A model generated the notes under the pieces. The model worked only from the letters and a program-made list of their open reading frames with translations. It did not search any database and was not told the origin of the DNA. From Doryteuthis pealeii (lineage: Eukaryota; Mollusca; Cephalopoda; Myopsida; Loliginidae): DNA of 64,000 nucleotides. A program made the translations under genes and the position numbers. Positions 32,747 to 43,683 of the stretch are shown piece by piece. Every line of letters starts with the position of its first letter. Within the stretch, counting starts at the first letter, position 1. The stretch covers positions 86,279,159 to 86,343,158 of the forward strand of contig CM042143.1 in assembly GCA_023376005.1 (NCBI GenBank). Reading direction: 5' to 3'.

Positions 32747-33342
32747 TCTATTATTATATTAAAGCTGAGTAAATCAATGATTGTTTTCTAAAGGATTTTT
32801 CCTGTTTAGTTTAATGACACAAAATTCATAATAAATTATTCCTTATTTCTAGAATTGAGTTATGTTTGGAAAAAATTCCATTTTAATTCGTTCTAATTAG
32901 TCGTAATTTGCAATTACGTCAAAAACTGATCCATCTCTTACTCACATTCAGCTTATCACTTTCCCCATCTCAATGTATATCTTGATTACCGCTTCGTTAT
33001 ATATGTTAGTTTCTCCGTGAGGGTAAAGAGTGATTGGAGAAGTTGAAACATACTTGTATGTTGAGTTTCAGCAGCCAGAAAAGCATGTAGCTTTAATAAA
33101 ATTCCAAGAATCAGTTCTATTTAAATTTGAATTGGATCAAACGTTTCCTTTCTGAGAAATCTTACAAAATGATTTTAAAGTTTGTTTTTTTTAATTCTCC
33201 GGTCGTATTTATGTTGGGTTTTTTTTTGGGGGGGGGTTATGTTTTTGTAGTTTTTTAAAATTTAATTCGCTTTGCAAACTCACTTTTTACCTAATCCCAA
33301 TTATATATCCAGAGCTCAATGGGTGACGCAAGGGGTCTCGTT

Positions 33343-33345
<3 letters not shown>
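32747..33345 (+). mobile_element. Helitron-like element H5, copy b
   Basis: A|TCTATTATTATATTAAAGCT starts the element. It ends GGGTGACGCAAGGGGTCTCG followed by TTTAG|T, a TTAG variant of CTAG. A weak hairpin precedes the end. The body matches H5a and H5c (ATTCTAATTAGTCGTAATTT, GTATATCTTGATTA). The element is 599 bp, and a G-rich run near 33,228 is inside it. Non-coding. Confidence 0.7.

Positions 33346-33356
<11 letters not shown>

Positions 33357-33404
<48 letters not shown>
33357..33404. repeat. (TA)n microsatellite, tail of SINE B copy 6
   Basis: A TA run of about 48 bp lies between the H5b end and the 3' end of the minus-strand SINE B at 33,405. Confidence 0.8.
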
Positions 33405-33407
<3 letters not shown>

Positions 33408-33780
33408 AATCTCACCGCATGAGCAGGATATGAAACAAGATCAATTTTTTAAACGGGGTTGAACAGGTTTGAGTTCAGAGTTTTCCTTTTCTTAGACTGG
33501 TTGCCTAGACTCCAGTCTGCCCTTTTATTTACCTATAATTGGAGAGAGAATAGTTGGATTCATACCTTTCCTAAGGGTATTAGCACTATTAGAAATGCGA
33601 ACAGCCTCGTCCAGGATTTCGTATCCTATAGCCTTAAATCCATATGCAAGACACATTGGCATTAAATGACCCACAGAGGTTGATATGACGTTAAACAAAT
33701 CTCATACTCGTTCAGGATTTGAACTCGTCTCGTCGTATCCATTTCCTACGGGGATAACCATTACACAACGCACCTCCATT
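33405..33780 (-). repeat. SINE family B copy 6 with internal insertion/duplication
   Basis: The B body runs from TACCAATCTCACCGCATGAG to CCTCGTCCAGGATTT. Then about 95 bp intervene, including GGCATTAAATGACCCACAGA followed by GGTTGATATGACGTTAAACA (repeat E head, minus). After a second TCAGGATTTGAACTCG the SINE resumes to ATAACCATTACACAACGCAC. The repeated box-B segment on both sides of the insert suggests recombination between SINE copies. Confidence 0.65.
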
Positions 33781-33795
33781 CAGTTATATCTATCA

Positions 33796-34432
33796 TCTAT
33801 TAATAATGGAGATTCGCTTCCGGCTTTTGTCTGTAACAAAAATTACATCACTGCTTACGTCACATACCCAAAATCGTCATAAAAAAGTAAAGTCGTCGGG
33901 GCGGCCTAAAGTCGGTATCAGCCAATCAGCGAGGGAGTATATCCCCTTTTCAATAGCGCTAGACCAAGAAGATTATTTTAGCGTCTGAGGTGGAGCGCCA
34001 CACCTACCGTCAGCTCCTTACTTTACCGCACAGATCCCTGTGCTACTCATACGCTGAGTTGGCGAGGACCGGTATCGAACTAGGAACCTTGTGGTTTCTA
34101 GCCGAACGCTCTACCGACTGAGCTAACCCAATAAATACACTCAAAATTTGAACATGCAACATTAGACAGCCCTCATTATTTTTTTAAAACAAGTTTTAAT
34201 AAATACATGACTGGTATTATATATCTATATATAGTTTGTTTTATTTTAATACATATTTAAAGTTTACATTTCAAATTGTTTTATTTTTTAATCCTTTAAT
34301 GAATTTGATGATTTTACTTACTTAGAGTACAAACTCGCTGACATTGAATTTTTAATCCCACCCCTCAGGCAATATGTTCCAAAAATCTATTTTTACATCG
34401 CCCTGTGGGTGTTTTTTTAAATTTTGTACTAG
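33796..34432 (+). mobile_element. Helitron-like element H3, copy b, split by a SINE
   Basis: A|TCTATTAATAATGGAGATTC ... TTTTGTACTAG|T. Removing SINE A (about 33,887-34,130) leaves about 390 bp that matches H3a closely. Near the 3' end CGCCCTGTGGGTG can form a short stem about 20 bases before CTAG. Non-autonomous. Confidence 0.8.
33887..34130 (-). repeat. SINE family A copy 6 (nested in H3b)
   Basis: A full, well-conserved minus copy. GTCGTCGGGGCGGCCTAAAG is at the 3' end. GGACCGGTATCGAACTAGGA (box B complement) and CTCTACCGACTGAGCTAACC (box A complement) are at the right. It interrupts H3b where H3a reads CGTCATAACATAGAATAAAT. Confidence 0.88.
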
Positions 34433-34911
34433 TTTGCTAAATAGACGTTTCCAAGTAGGCAAAATTGATTGGATTTCATGTCTATTATACTCACACATAA
34501 TCTCCCTTTTCAATCTTTATTCTATTTTTTTTTTGTTACACATTAATAATTTTGACATAAGTAATATCATAAAATGTGTTCTTAATAACAATTAAGTTCA
34601 TTTCAAATAATGCGCAAGCACAATTAAGAACACATTTTATATTTTCGTGTTAAAACATGCAGTTGTATTGATTCGAACAAATTCGTATTTTCAGTGTAGA
34701 TTTACGGTGAAATGAAAATGGCCGACCAAAACATAACGGCTTCCTCAAAGTGAAACAAACAAGGGGAGATTACTCTCATTTATGTAGCTAATGTTCAGAT
34801 TACCGAAAAAAATCTTTTTTTTTTTTTTTCTTTTTTTTTTTTTCCAATTTCCTCCCCTTAGCACTTGTCGTGTTACCAAATATAAACAAAGTATCGTGAC
34901 TGAAGGGTCCA

Positions 34912-35338
34912 TCTATATATTAATACTTGTGTTTCTTAATTGTACGTTATCATCTTGCAATACCCCCTGGTTAAAAATGAGACCGTCTAAATGGTCCAAG
35001 ATGAAATGCAAAAATGTAAATCCTAATTATCTTATTCTTATTTCTTATGAGTGTCGTCACCTCAGCTAAATAAGAGGCCGCCCCATTTTTATCATAAAGA
35101 AAGAAAGGGAATAAAAAGGACATGCAACACAGAAAAATATAAGAAATAAAGAAAAAGCAGGAGAAAGATAGAGGAATGAGCGCGCGGAAGGGATAACGCT
35201 AATCTGTTTCAATCGAACGTAATGAAAAGACGGAAAAAAAGAAAAGAGTGAGAGAATTAGTCAAGATTTGCAATAGCTCTTAAGTAAACGTATCAAACGT
35301 CGTAATAATTGAATTATCATACTGTCGTATATCCACAT
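34912..35338 (+). mobile_element. Helitron-like element H1, copy e (3' terminus lost)
   Basis: The only H1 copy in plus orientation. A|TCTATATATTAATACTTGTG starts it, and the body reads to ATACTGTCGTATATCCACA, the left and right stem of the terminal hairpin, then diverges before CTAG. The internal CT-site is occupied by GAAAAAAAGAAAAGAGTGAG. Confidence 0.75.
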
Positions 35339-35789
35339 TTTTATCATTTTAATCCTGTTGACATGGATATGGTTGTTTTTGTTTTTTTTTGTTTTTTTTT
35401 TTTTTTTGTTTTTTTTGGGGGGGGGTAATTGTTGCCCTCTGTCATATTCTTTATCACGTTTCACTATTGTTTCTGAAAGGTTTCCCTATAGTTTGTTATA
35501 ATCTAATAAGAAACTATAGCGAAAACTTCCAGAAAAGGATCAATTTTAACAATAAGATAAATTACCTTATTTTATTTATTTATTAATTAATTAATTATCG
35601 AATATTTAAAAAAACACAAATGAGGCTTGTGGCCTCACGATGATAATATTAACTTATATTAATAATTATTTCTAATTTTTTAAGAATAAATTTGTAATTA
35701 TCTCCCTTGTTGAGTTATCTCCCTTACATCTGAAAATCGCCGCTCTTTTCTAATGTGATGACAGACGACATTTGAAGAGTAATTACCCC

Positions 35790-35791
35790 CC

Positions 35792-35870
<79 letters not shown>
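35790..35870. repeat. (CT)n microsatellite
   Basis: A CT run of about 80 bp with one interruption, immediately left of a LINE fragment. Confidence 0.9.
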
Positions 35871-35871
<1 letters not shown>

Positions 35872-35884
35872 AACAGCACCCTGT

Positions 35885-36125
35885 GTCCTTACAGATCTAA
35901 TGAATATAAGTTTTTTGCTGGTTGGCCAACACCAGTGTGTCCAGTCCATAGGAGTTCGTCCTTAACTCACCAGCACGTCTCGCTCGTCTTACCTGAAAGA
36001 TAAGTAGTCATACAGCTGCTGTTTTGTAGAGATGCTGCTTCAAGTATTCGTTCAAAACAACACGCAACTCTCTTGTGTAATTCCCATCAAGATTTTTCTC
36101 CAAGCATTTTGAGGAATATTTTTGA
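35885..36125 (-). pseudogene. RTE-like LINE fragment
   Basis: The minus translation shows LEKNLDGNYTRELRVVLNEY followed by LKQHL, VRRARRAG, and in another frame ICKDTGCCL near 35,880, matching 'QLCKDTGCSLED' of the same tail as 31,140-31,470. It is shortened and frameshifted. Confidence 0.7.
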
Positions 36126-36199
36126 AGATATTATTTTTCCCAACCATTGTTACTTAGAATGCCGCTAGAATTCATACCAATCTATAATAATTAATATTA

Positions 36200-36475
36200 T
36201 TTAGATTTTTCAGACTGTTGTTCTCATTTTTATTGTTATATATACAGCGTTTCGGTTGATTTGCCCCCTCCCGGCCTTCTTCGAGTGTCTCGAATTCAGG
36301 ATCCCTCAGAACTTTAAACTGAACCCTTTATTTAATCTATTGGGGTAAATTGTTCTCATTCTGTTAACCATGACCGAGTATATGAAGAAGTCTGGAGAAA
36401 ACATCAGCCGAAACGTTGTCTATATAACAATAAAGATGAGGACAACAGTCTGAAAAATCTAAATGATACAAATTA
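36200..36475. mobile_element. foldback element K, copy 1
   Basis: Arms TTATTTAGATTTTTCAGACT followed by GTTGTTCTCATTTTTATTGT (left) and ACAATAAAGATGAGGACAAC followed by AGTCTGAAAAATCTAAAT (right) are inverted over about 60 bp, each followed inward by a CGTTTCGG motif. The interior is about 150 bp. The arrangement could be a MITE-like foldback or paired ends of Penelope-like elements. Confidence 0.65.
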
Positions 36476-36520
36476 TCAAGCCTCACCACAAAAATTCAGA
36501 CAAATTATTATCATTATTAT

Positions 36521-36999
36521 CTGTGGATATGCTGATTTAATTATTACAACGTTGGATATGTTTACTTAAGAGCTATTACAAATAATTCAGTAGGTAAAAA
36601 TGTATGATAATTTTGATTTAGCTCTCTCACTTTTCTTTCTTTCTTTCTTTTCCTCTTTTTCTTATGTTCGATTGAAATAGATTAGGATTATCGCTCCCAC
36701 ACACTCACTGCTTTTCTTTATCTTTCCCTAACTCTTTCTTTATTTTATATTATATTTTTCTGTGTACTGTGTCCTTTTTCTTCCCTTTCTTTATAATAAA
36801 AACGGAATGGTCCATTATTTAGCTGAGGTGATGACACTCATATGAAATAAGAATTCGGTGGATGAGCAACACCAGATAATCGGGATTGACATTTTTGCAT
36901 TTCATCTTGGACCAGTTGGACGTTCTCGTTTTTAACAAGAGGGTGTTGAAAGATGATAACGGTTGTATTTTATTAGGAACACGAGTATGATTATATAGA
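36521..36999 (-). mobile_element. Helitron-like element H1, copy f
   Basis: The 5' end is intact (plus strand ...ACGAGTATGATTATATAGA|T). The 3' end is truncated inside the hairpin, starting CTGTGGATATGCTG without CTAG. The body is well conserved (CAACACCAGATAATCGGGAT). Non-coding. Confidence 0.75.
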
Positions 37000-37035
37000 T
37001 TATTATTTGGCAGTATAAAGGCAACTTAAAACTGA

Positions 37036-37434
37036 CTAGCAACGGCTACCCGGCGTCGCATGGGTAGGGGGGAATTTTTTAAGTTAGTCCCGCAGATCCA
37101 TTATTACTGAATCGTGAGTTGAATTCTCGTGTGATGCCCCATTTTAATCCCTATGTTAAAAAAAAAAAAAGACCTTGCAGCTACTCTGAAAAGAAATGTT
37201 AACGTATACTATATAAAATATTAAATGAAAAAAAAAATCCATGCTGTTATCATTTAAATTTTATTTTTTAATTATCTTCCCAAATATAAATAAAATCTTC
37301 ATTATTTTTGCTCAAAAACCACGCCCTGGTGATATTTAATGTGTATATATATTTACTTTGTCGTTAATCGTTTTATTTTCGAAGTTTCCTCCGGACATAC
37401 ACATAAACACAACTGCCCTTTATATATGTATAGA
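37036..37434 (-). mobile_element. Helitron-like element H4, copy c (complete)
   Basis: A|CTAGCAACGGCTACCCGGCG ... TTATATATGTATAGA|T. On the minus strand it starts TCTATACATATATAAAGGGC and ends with a strong hairpin CTACCCATGCGACGCCGGGTAG, then CCGTTGCTAG. Length is 399 bp. Non-autonomous. Confidence 0.85.
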
Positions 37435-37474
37435 TAGATAGATAGATTATAAATGTCTTGTAAGTAAATCGATT

Positions 37475-37765
37475 ATGAATCTCATTGGTACAATCAGCTA
37501 TGATTTTAATGCTGCTTTTCAAGGCAGTCAAACTTTCTTCACTTGGAAAATTAGCGAATCACAATCTTTCTTCTGCCATATGTTCACCCACAAGACTAAG
37601 CCAGGCTTGTTTGATATGCAAGCACTAAAGAATTATCTCCCCTTATTTATTTGTGTCGTTGATTTTTAAGGGGAGTTAAATGTGTAAAGGCCAAAGATTT
37701 TATTAATTGGCCGATTGGGTACAAACGTTGGTTAACATTTATGCAATTTATCAGAAGATCGTAGG
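37475..37765. other. no gene recognised
   Basis: A 64-codon open frame (37,475-37,669) reads through non-repetitive sequence, but no domain, splice context or homologue is recognisable. Confidence 0.35.
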
Positions 37766-37769
37766 TTCA

Positions 37770-38060
37770 ATCCTCGAACGTTTCGATGTGCCCTCCGGCC
37801 TTCTTCAGTTGTTTTTTGTCTGAAATTTTTAGATGAGACTTGATAATTTGTATTATTTGTTTTTTTTTTAGACTGTTGTACTCATCTTTATTGATATATA
37901 CACAACGTTTCGGACGATGTGCCCTCCGACCTTCTTCCGGTGTTGAACTCGAAAACCTTCTTGTCAAACTCGGAAGCCTTCATAGAACTTTTATTCAATG
38001 CATTGGGTTAGACTGTTCTCATTCCATTAACTATGACCGGGTACAAGTGTTAAACTATAT
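37770..38060 (+). mobile_element. K-related repeat copy
   Basis: AGACTGTTGTACTCATCTTT followed by ATTGATATATACACAACGTT and TCGGACGATGTGCCCTCCG match one arm of K. A second ATGTGCCCTCCGGCCTTCTT occurs at about 37,786. The interior TTCAATGCATTGGGTTAGAC and TCATTCCATTAACTATGACC match the K copy 1 interior. The opposite arm is not evident. Confidence 0.55.
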
Positions 38061-38196
38061 TAAGTATACTGTTATTATTGCCCGTGGTCAGGATTGAACC
38101 TGCAACCTACAGATGATTGTCACTTATAAGGGTTGAGTTGATACAGTTCTATCTGTTGTGACATGTGTCCAACAGTGTGTATAACAATTCAAACAA

Positions 38197-38935
38197 GTAG
38201 AATAAGTGTCGGTATTTTTAAGACGAGGCTTGATGTGAATAATTTTGATGTTTCAGACTGTTGTCCTCATCTTTATTGTGGTATGTATAAACACAACATT
38301 CAGGCTGCTGTATTCTCATGCCTTTTTCAGATGTACTCTGTTTACCTTACACTAATCTATACATATATAAAGGGCAGTTGTGTGAATCTGTATGTCCCGA
38401 GGAAACTTTGAAAATAAAACAATTAATGACAAAGTAAATATATATACACATTAAATATCACAAGGGCTTGATTTTTTTTTTAGCAAAAATAATGAAGATT
38501 TGAGTTATATTCGTGAAAAGGATTAAAAAATAAAATTTAAGTGACAGAATGGAATTTTTTATTTTTTTATTTAATATTTTATATAGTAGACATTAACATT
38601 TATTTTCAGAGTAGCTGGATCAATGCAAGGTCTATTTTTTTACATAGGGATTTAAATGGGGCATATCACAAGGATTCAACTCACAATTAAGTAATAATGA
38701 ATCTGCGGGACTAACTTTTTAAAAAATCGCCCTCTACCCAGGCGACACCGGTTAGCTGCTGCTTGACCTCGGGGTTATCGTCTGATGATGACTTTAGTCT
38801 AAGATAAACAGGGAACACCTGAACAAGTCCTAAGGAGACAGCAGCCTGAACGTTGTGTTTATACATACCATAATAAAGATGAAGACAACAGTCCAAAATA
38901 TCAAATTATTCATATAGAATTAGGTTTTATTTAAT
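38197..38935. mobile_element. foldback element K, copy interrupted by H4d
   Basis: The left arm (about 38,258-38,315: TTTCAGACTGTTGTCCTCAT, GTGGTATGTATAAACACAAC) and right arm (about 38,836-38,905) are inverted copies, including the distinctive GTATGTATAAACACAAC. The Helitron H4d (38,356-38,765) separates them. The K element was there first. Confidence 0.7.
38356..38765 (+). mobile_element. Helitron-like element H4, copy d (nested in K)
   Basis: A|TCTATACATATATAAAGGGC at the 5' end. The 3' hairpin CTACCCAGGCGACACCGG...TTAG is present, but the terminal bases read CTTG/A instead of CTAG|T, so the last few bases have mutated and the right boundary is approximate. The body matches H4b. Confidence 0.75.
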
Positions 38936-38939
38936 AATC

Positions 38940-39514
38940 AGACCAAGTATCCAATAAGCACCCCAAATCATCAACTTAATGAAAGGTTCATATTTTAACT
39001 CATCGCCGGTAACTTTGACTTTCAAATATTTAAAAATAAACAAACAGATGATTTTTTGAACTTATATTGTATCTGACAAAAACAAATTTTACAAATTTTG
39101 TGATACTATTCTTGAACATCCTTTTATTTAAATAAACATAAAAAATATTTTGCAAATAAAAACTGTATTTTTATTTAAATAAACATAATTGCATTTCTCT
39201 TCTGATTAAGTAAAAAATATTTTAGTATAAAAACGTCTTGCGTTTTTTTAAATTTATCGTAAGTGTTGAAAAATACTCATTAACTTCTGATTAAAAAGTA
39301 TTTATTTAAAAAAAAAAGATTTTGCTATTGAATTTTAATTTGATTACGTGTACCAACCATCTATTTATTTAATTTATCGTAAGTTCAACATCTTCATAAA
39401 CTTCTGATTAAAATCATTTGTTTACAAAAATTTGGAAGCGGAAGTTACCGGTGAGGAGTTAAAATGTGAACCTTTCATTAAGTTGATTTGGGGTGCCTAT
39501 TGGATACTTGGTCC
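38940..39514. mobile_element. foldback/hAT-like MITE with 8-bp target duplication
   Basis: The terminal inverted repeats start AGACCAAGTATCCAATAAGC at the left and end ATTGGATACTTGGTCC at the right. The inverted similarity continues for about 100 bp (ACCCCAAATC, CTTAATGAAAGGTTCA, ACCGGTAACTT). The direct repeat TAATAATC flanks the element on both sides (38,932-38,939 and 39,515-39,522). An 8-bp duplication is typical of hAT-superfamily transposition. The element is about 575 bp with an AT-rich, non-coding interior. No second copy was noticed. Confidence 0.8.
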
Positions 39515-39856
39515 TAATAATCTAGTAAGAATCTTTGGAAGTTGACACTTTTACTCAAATAATTACAACTAGTGAATTTTCCGTGCTTACCTCTGCATGT
39601 CGCTTGGTTGCTTTACTCACTCTTGGCTGATTTGCAAAGGACTCCTTGCCCTCTCAATTTCACTCGGCAGTATTTGAAATATTGTCATATAATCTCCTCA
39701 CAAAATGTGGAAAAGCATGCCTGGTATTACCTTTAGCCTCGAAATATTAAGTTTGTTTCCCTGTTTTCTATATTCAACATCTATATGAATATATTTTTAT
39801 ATTCGATATATCCATTAAAAAAAATGGTTTTTAAATGGTTTCACTAAGCACATTCA

Positions 39857-40111
39857 GAGGTGCTCGTGGTGTAATGGTTACCATCGTAAGAAATGGACAC
39901 AAGTTCAAATCGTGGATGAGGCTGTTTGCATTTCATATAGCACTAATACCCTCTGGGAAAAGTATGAATCTAACTATTCTACCTCCAGCTATTGGTAAAT
40001 AGTAGGGCAGTCTGGGCTCTTTAACCATTGTATGACAACTGGTCTAAGAAAAAAAAATCTGAATTCAAACCTGCTAAAGTCCTCTTAAAAAGTGACCTTG
40101 TGTCACATCCT
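39857..40111 (+). repeat. SINE family B copy 7
   Basis: Head GGTGCTCGTGGTGTAATGGT with box A, AAGTTCAAATCGTGG as box B, body GGGAAAAGTATGAATC and GGTAAATAGTAGGGCAG, tail GACCTTGTGTCACATCCTT. It lacks a short stretch between box A and box B. Confidence 0.8.
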
Positions 40112-40189
40112 TAGATTTTTTTCTAATTCTTGCTTCTTTTAAAAACTTTAATTTCATTACTGTCTTGACTTACCCAAGGTATGTTTCCC

Positions 40190-40240
40190 TTGCTGTCTGA
40201 CTGATACTGACTCTAGGTCACCCTGACAACTTTACTTACT
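40190..40240 (+). repeat. SINE family A 3' fragment
   Basis: TTGCTGTCTGACTGATACTG followed by ACTCTAGGTCACCCTGACAA is the last 50 bp of family A. It abuts H5c. Confidence 0.6.
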
Positions 40241-40745
40241 TATACTAAAGCTGAGGGAATTAATGATTGTTTCTTTCCTGTTTAGTTTAATGATACAAAA
40301 TACGTGCTAAAATATTCCTTAGTTCTGGGATTGATTTTTTTTATTTTTTTTAAACTGCAATTTAATTGGTTATAATTATTCATAATTTATAATCAAGTCA
40401 AAAACTGACCCGTCTCTTACCTTACATTCTGCCTGTTACTTATTTCCCTCTCTCAATGTATATCTTGATTAACTACTCCTTATATATGTTAGTTTCTCTG
40501 TGAGTGTAAAGAGAGAGATTGGAGTGTGTGAGAGGGCGATTGAACTTCCAAGAATCAGGCCCATTTAAATTAACATTAGATCAAATATTCCGTTTCTTAG
40601 AAATCTTACACAATGATATTAATATTTCTTATAAATTCTCCATCCGTATTTTTTTTTTAATTAGCTTTGCAAACTCACTTTTTTCCTGATCACAATTATG
40701 TATCTGGAGCTCAATGAGTGATCAAACGTGTCACGTTTTTTCTAG
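40241..40745 (+). mobile_element. Helitron-like element H5, copy c
   Basis: TATACTAAAGCTGAGGGAAT at the left (TC lost at the junction with the SINE A fragment). At the right GAGTGATCAAACGTGTCACG followed by TTTTTTCTAG|T has a small stem before CTAG. No TA array is inside this copy, unlike H5a. Confidence 0.7.
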
Positions 40746-41904
40746 TATATAGATATTTGTATGCTGTATATCATATATTTGTATATCAATGTCCTATAAG
40801 GTGTGGTGCTTTTAAAGTTTCCTCTTTTACAAAGTCATTTTAAATCTGGATTATAAGTATTCTTTTGTTGGGTTCGTCTTTGATATAAACCAAATACAGT
40901 TATCATCTGCATAAATAGCCACCTCCCCCCCCCACCTCCTATGCAATTGAAAACTGTCTTATTTATTTGTTTATTTTTATTAACGTTTTTTAAATTATAA
41001 AACATAGAAGAAAATATTTTTCTGATGCAAGGGCGATAACTCTTAACAAGGGAAATCACTGTTTTTAAATAAAATTAAATTTCGTACAGTTGTGTTTCAA
41101 ACACTGAAGCAGTGAATGAAACTAAATTTTTATTATGTTGAATATGCACAACTCAATGCCCTGGTGTGGTGAGTTTGATCCAAACTGGGTGCCCTACTAC
41201 CGTGTCAAGTTAGTAAATAACTCTAGGTCCTACCTATGCATAATAACATTTTAAATCAAAATAGATTTATGTAATCTCAGCTTCGTAAATATACTTGGAT
41301 GCTCTTGGAACCAGGATGGGGATCAAAGTTTAGGTACTGGACATGTATGCCGAAAAGTGGGGGTCCTCTTAAGGAAAAATTGTGATATCATAAAAAGTAC
41401 CTGGTACTTCTAGGGGGGTTCATTCTAAAAATGAAGTAACCAAGCGAGTTCCTGGTACTATTAGTATTTTTGTAATTTAACCATTTTAGTTCTTTTTGAC
41501 AATAACAAAATAAATAAAATTATTATTCTGATAACTCCATTGCAATATATTAGATTTCGATAAGCTACAGTTGAATGAACTGTATATCTCTATTAAATTC
41601 TAAAATTACTTAACTAATTAAGTTAAAGTTAATAGAAACAATGACATCGTGATATGCATTTAAAGAAAATTTAAATACTTTATTATAAATTATTTTGTTT
41701 TATTTGTATTACATATAGATAATTATTACTTAAGCATAACATTTATTATCAGGTACTTTTGACAATACCACTATTTTTCCTTAAGAGCCTCCCCCATCCT
41801 TGGTCATTTCAGCATACATGTCCAATACCTAAACTTTAACCCCCTCCCCATTGGAACACCAGTTGGCACGTAACTAAAAGGAAGTTAAAAATTGAGATTA
41901 CTTG

Positions 41905-42215
41905 CCAAGTCCTCTAGACGGCATCCAGTGTCTGCATAAAGCTAATGAATATAAGTTTTTGCTGATTAGCCAACACTAGTGTGAGAGATCAGATTTCCAC
42001 ACGTTTATCAACCTGTTAATATCCATCTATCTCTTACCTGTGTGCGTGTTGACATCAATTTCAGTCGGATGTTGGTGAATTGTTTTTCTTATCAATAAAC
42101 ACTCCAAGGATTTTTGAAATAACACAATTGCTGATTTAGATGACAATAAAATAAATTTTGATATCTCCACTTTGAATCCAGTGATCAAAAAAAACAAAAC
42201 AAAAACTAATGCCAA
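41905..42215 (-). pseudogene. RTE-like LINE fragments, deleted and joined
   Basis: The minus translation of 42,215-42,030 reads VEISKFILLSSKSAIVLFQK, with shifted remains of the 'FKYLGxxID' and 'DVNTHIG' region. 41,960-41,905 reads KTYIH.LYADTGCRLEDLA, matching the far C-terminus. The intermediate 'EKKLDGNYTR' part is missing, so an internal deletion joined the two. Confidence 0.65.
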
Positions 42216-43300
42216 AAAAATAGTTAAAACCCAAAACCTAACCTTTTTTAAGACCTTATTTTTCTATATCTTGCATTTATTTTGAGTCTTGAATAACAAA
42301 AAATGACTAGGATCACTTTCATAAAGGTAATAACCAGTTACCTGCATCATTCTTATAACGTTTGTTTGCGTCTACGTTTTAGAATATATTACCTTGTATT
42401 TGTGACTCTTAAACAGCAACCAGTTTCTTGAATCAATTGTTACTATAACTTTTGGAAACAGTTTTTCACGCTCAGAGTTGCTGATAAACTGCCTGCATCA
42501 GTTGTTGGCTGCCAAAACACTGCATCTTTCAAAACCTCCATGCTTCCTGTACTATACCTGATATCCCCCCTCCGTATACATATGCATGTACACTCATACA
42601 TACATGTATATTATTACTGTACACTATTCATGTTCCTGACATTAGTACATTATTCTATGTAATATAAATGACCCTTTGATGAGTTGTAGTGCACCTGAGC
42701 ACTGTACACAATAAATTTCATTATTCTCATCATAAGAATAGATTATTTGTATTACTTTAAAAATATTTTATGTTGTACATTTGACTTTTAGATTACCTAA
42801 AAATCAAAATTGATATAAGAAATAGGTTAAAAAAAAAAAAAAAAAATTTTTTTTAAAAATATATATATGTTCATCTTGTATCTTTGTTTAGTAAACCTTT
42901 TCCCCTAACCTTAATACTCATGTTTCTTCCTATTATTCCTCTGATACTCAATTTACAACAGCTGGCAAAAGAGGGTGAAATGATCACAAAACGGAAAAGA
43001 CATGACTCCCAAGGGATTTAAATCTCAAAAGGGGAGATATCATATAGTACCTAAATAATGAGAATAGAATCCTCTTTTTCATATAAATAATTTCTGAAAA
43101 AAACCAAATGAGATAAACAGAAAATCACTTTTCTAATATTTTAAGTTTTTCTTTTGACTCTTAGATAAGTAATAATTGTTTAGTCATTTTTCAAATGTTT
43201 TATGGATCTATTAACTTATGTAATAACTAATTTCTTACATCATTTTCAACAACTAACAATTTTTTTTATACCTTTTCTGTAGATTTTTTTTTTTTTTTTT
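42216..43300. other. no gene recognised
   Basis: AT-rich unique sequence with a short A/T homopolymer palindrome near 42,830-42,860. No repeat homologous to others was noticed. Confidence 0.4.
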
Positions 43301-43303
43301 AAA

Positions 43304-43683
43304 TCTATTAATAATGGAGATTAAGTCTCTATTTGTCTGAAACTGCTTACGTTACAATACTGAAAATTGTCATAACATAGAATAAATACACTCAAAATTT
43401 GAGCATGCAACCTTAGATGGTCCTCATTGATTTTTAAAACAAGTTTTAATAAATACATGCCTGGTATTATATATTTGTCTTATTTTAATATATATTTAAA
43501 GTTATCAGAACTAAGTTTCCATTTCAAATTGTTTTATTTCTTTAATAAATTTGATTTTACTTACTTATGGTATAAACTCTCTGACATAGAATTTTTAACT
43601 CCCACCTCCTCAGACAATATCTTTCAAAAATTAATTTTTACACAATGCAGAGGGTTTTATCTTTTTTTTTTTTTTTCTGCTAG
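43304..43683 (+). mobile_element. Helitron-like element H3, copy c
   Basis: A|TCTATTAATAATGGAGATTA ... TTTTCTGCTAG|T. The element is 380 bp and matches H3a/b throughout (AAATACACTCAAAATTTGAG, ACTCCCACCTCCTCAGACAA). It is followed without any spacer by the 5' end of an H2-like element. Confidence 0.78.
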
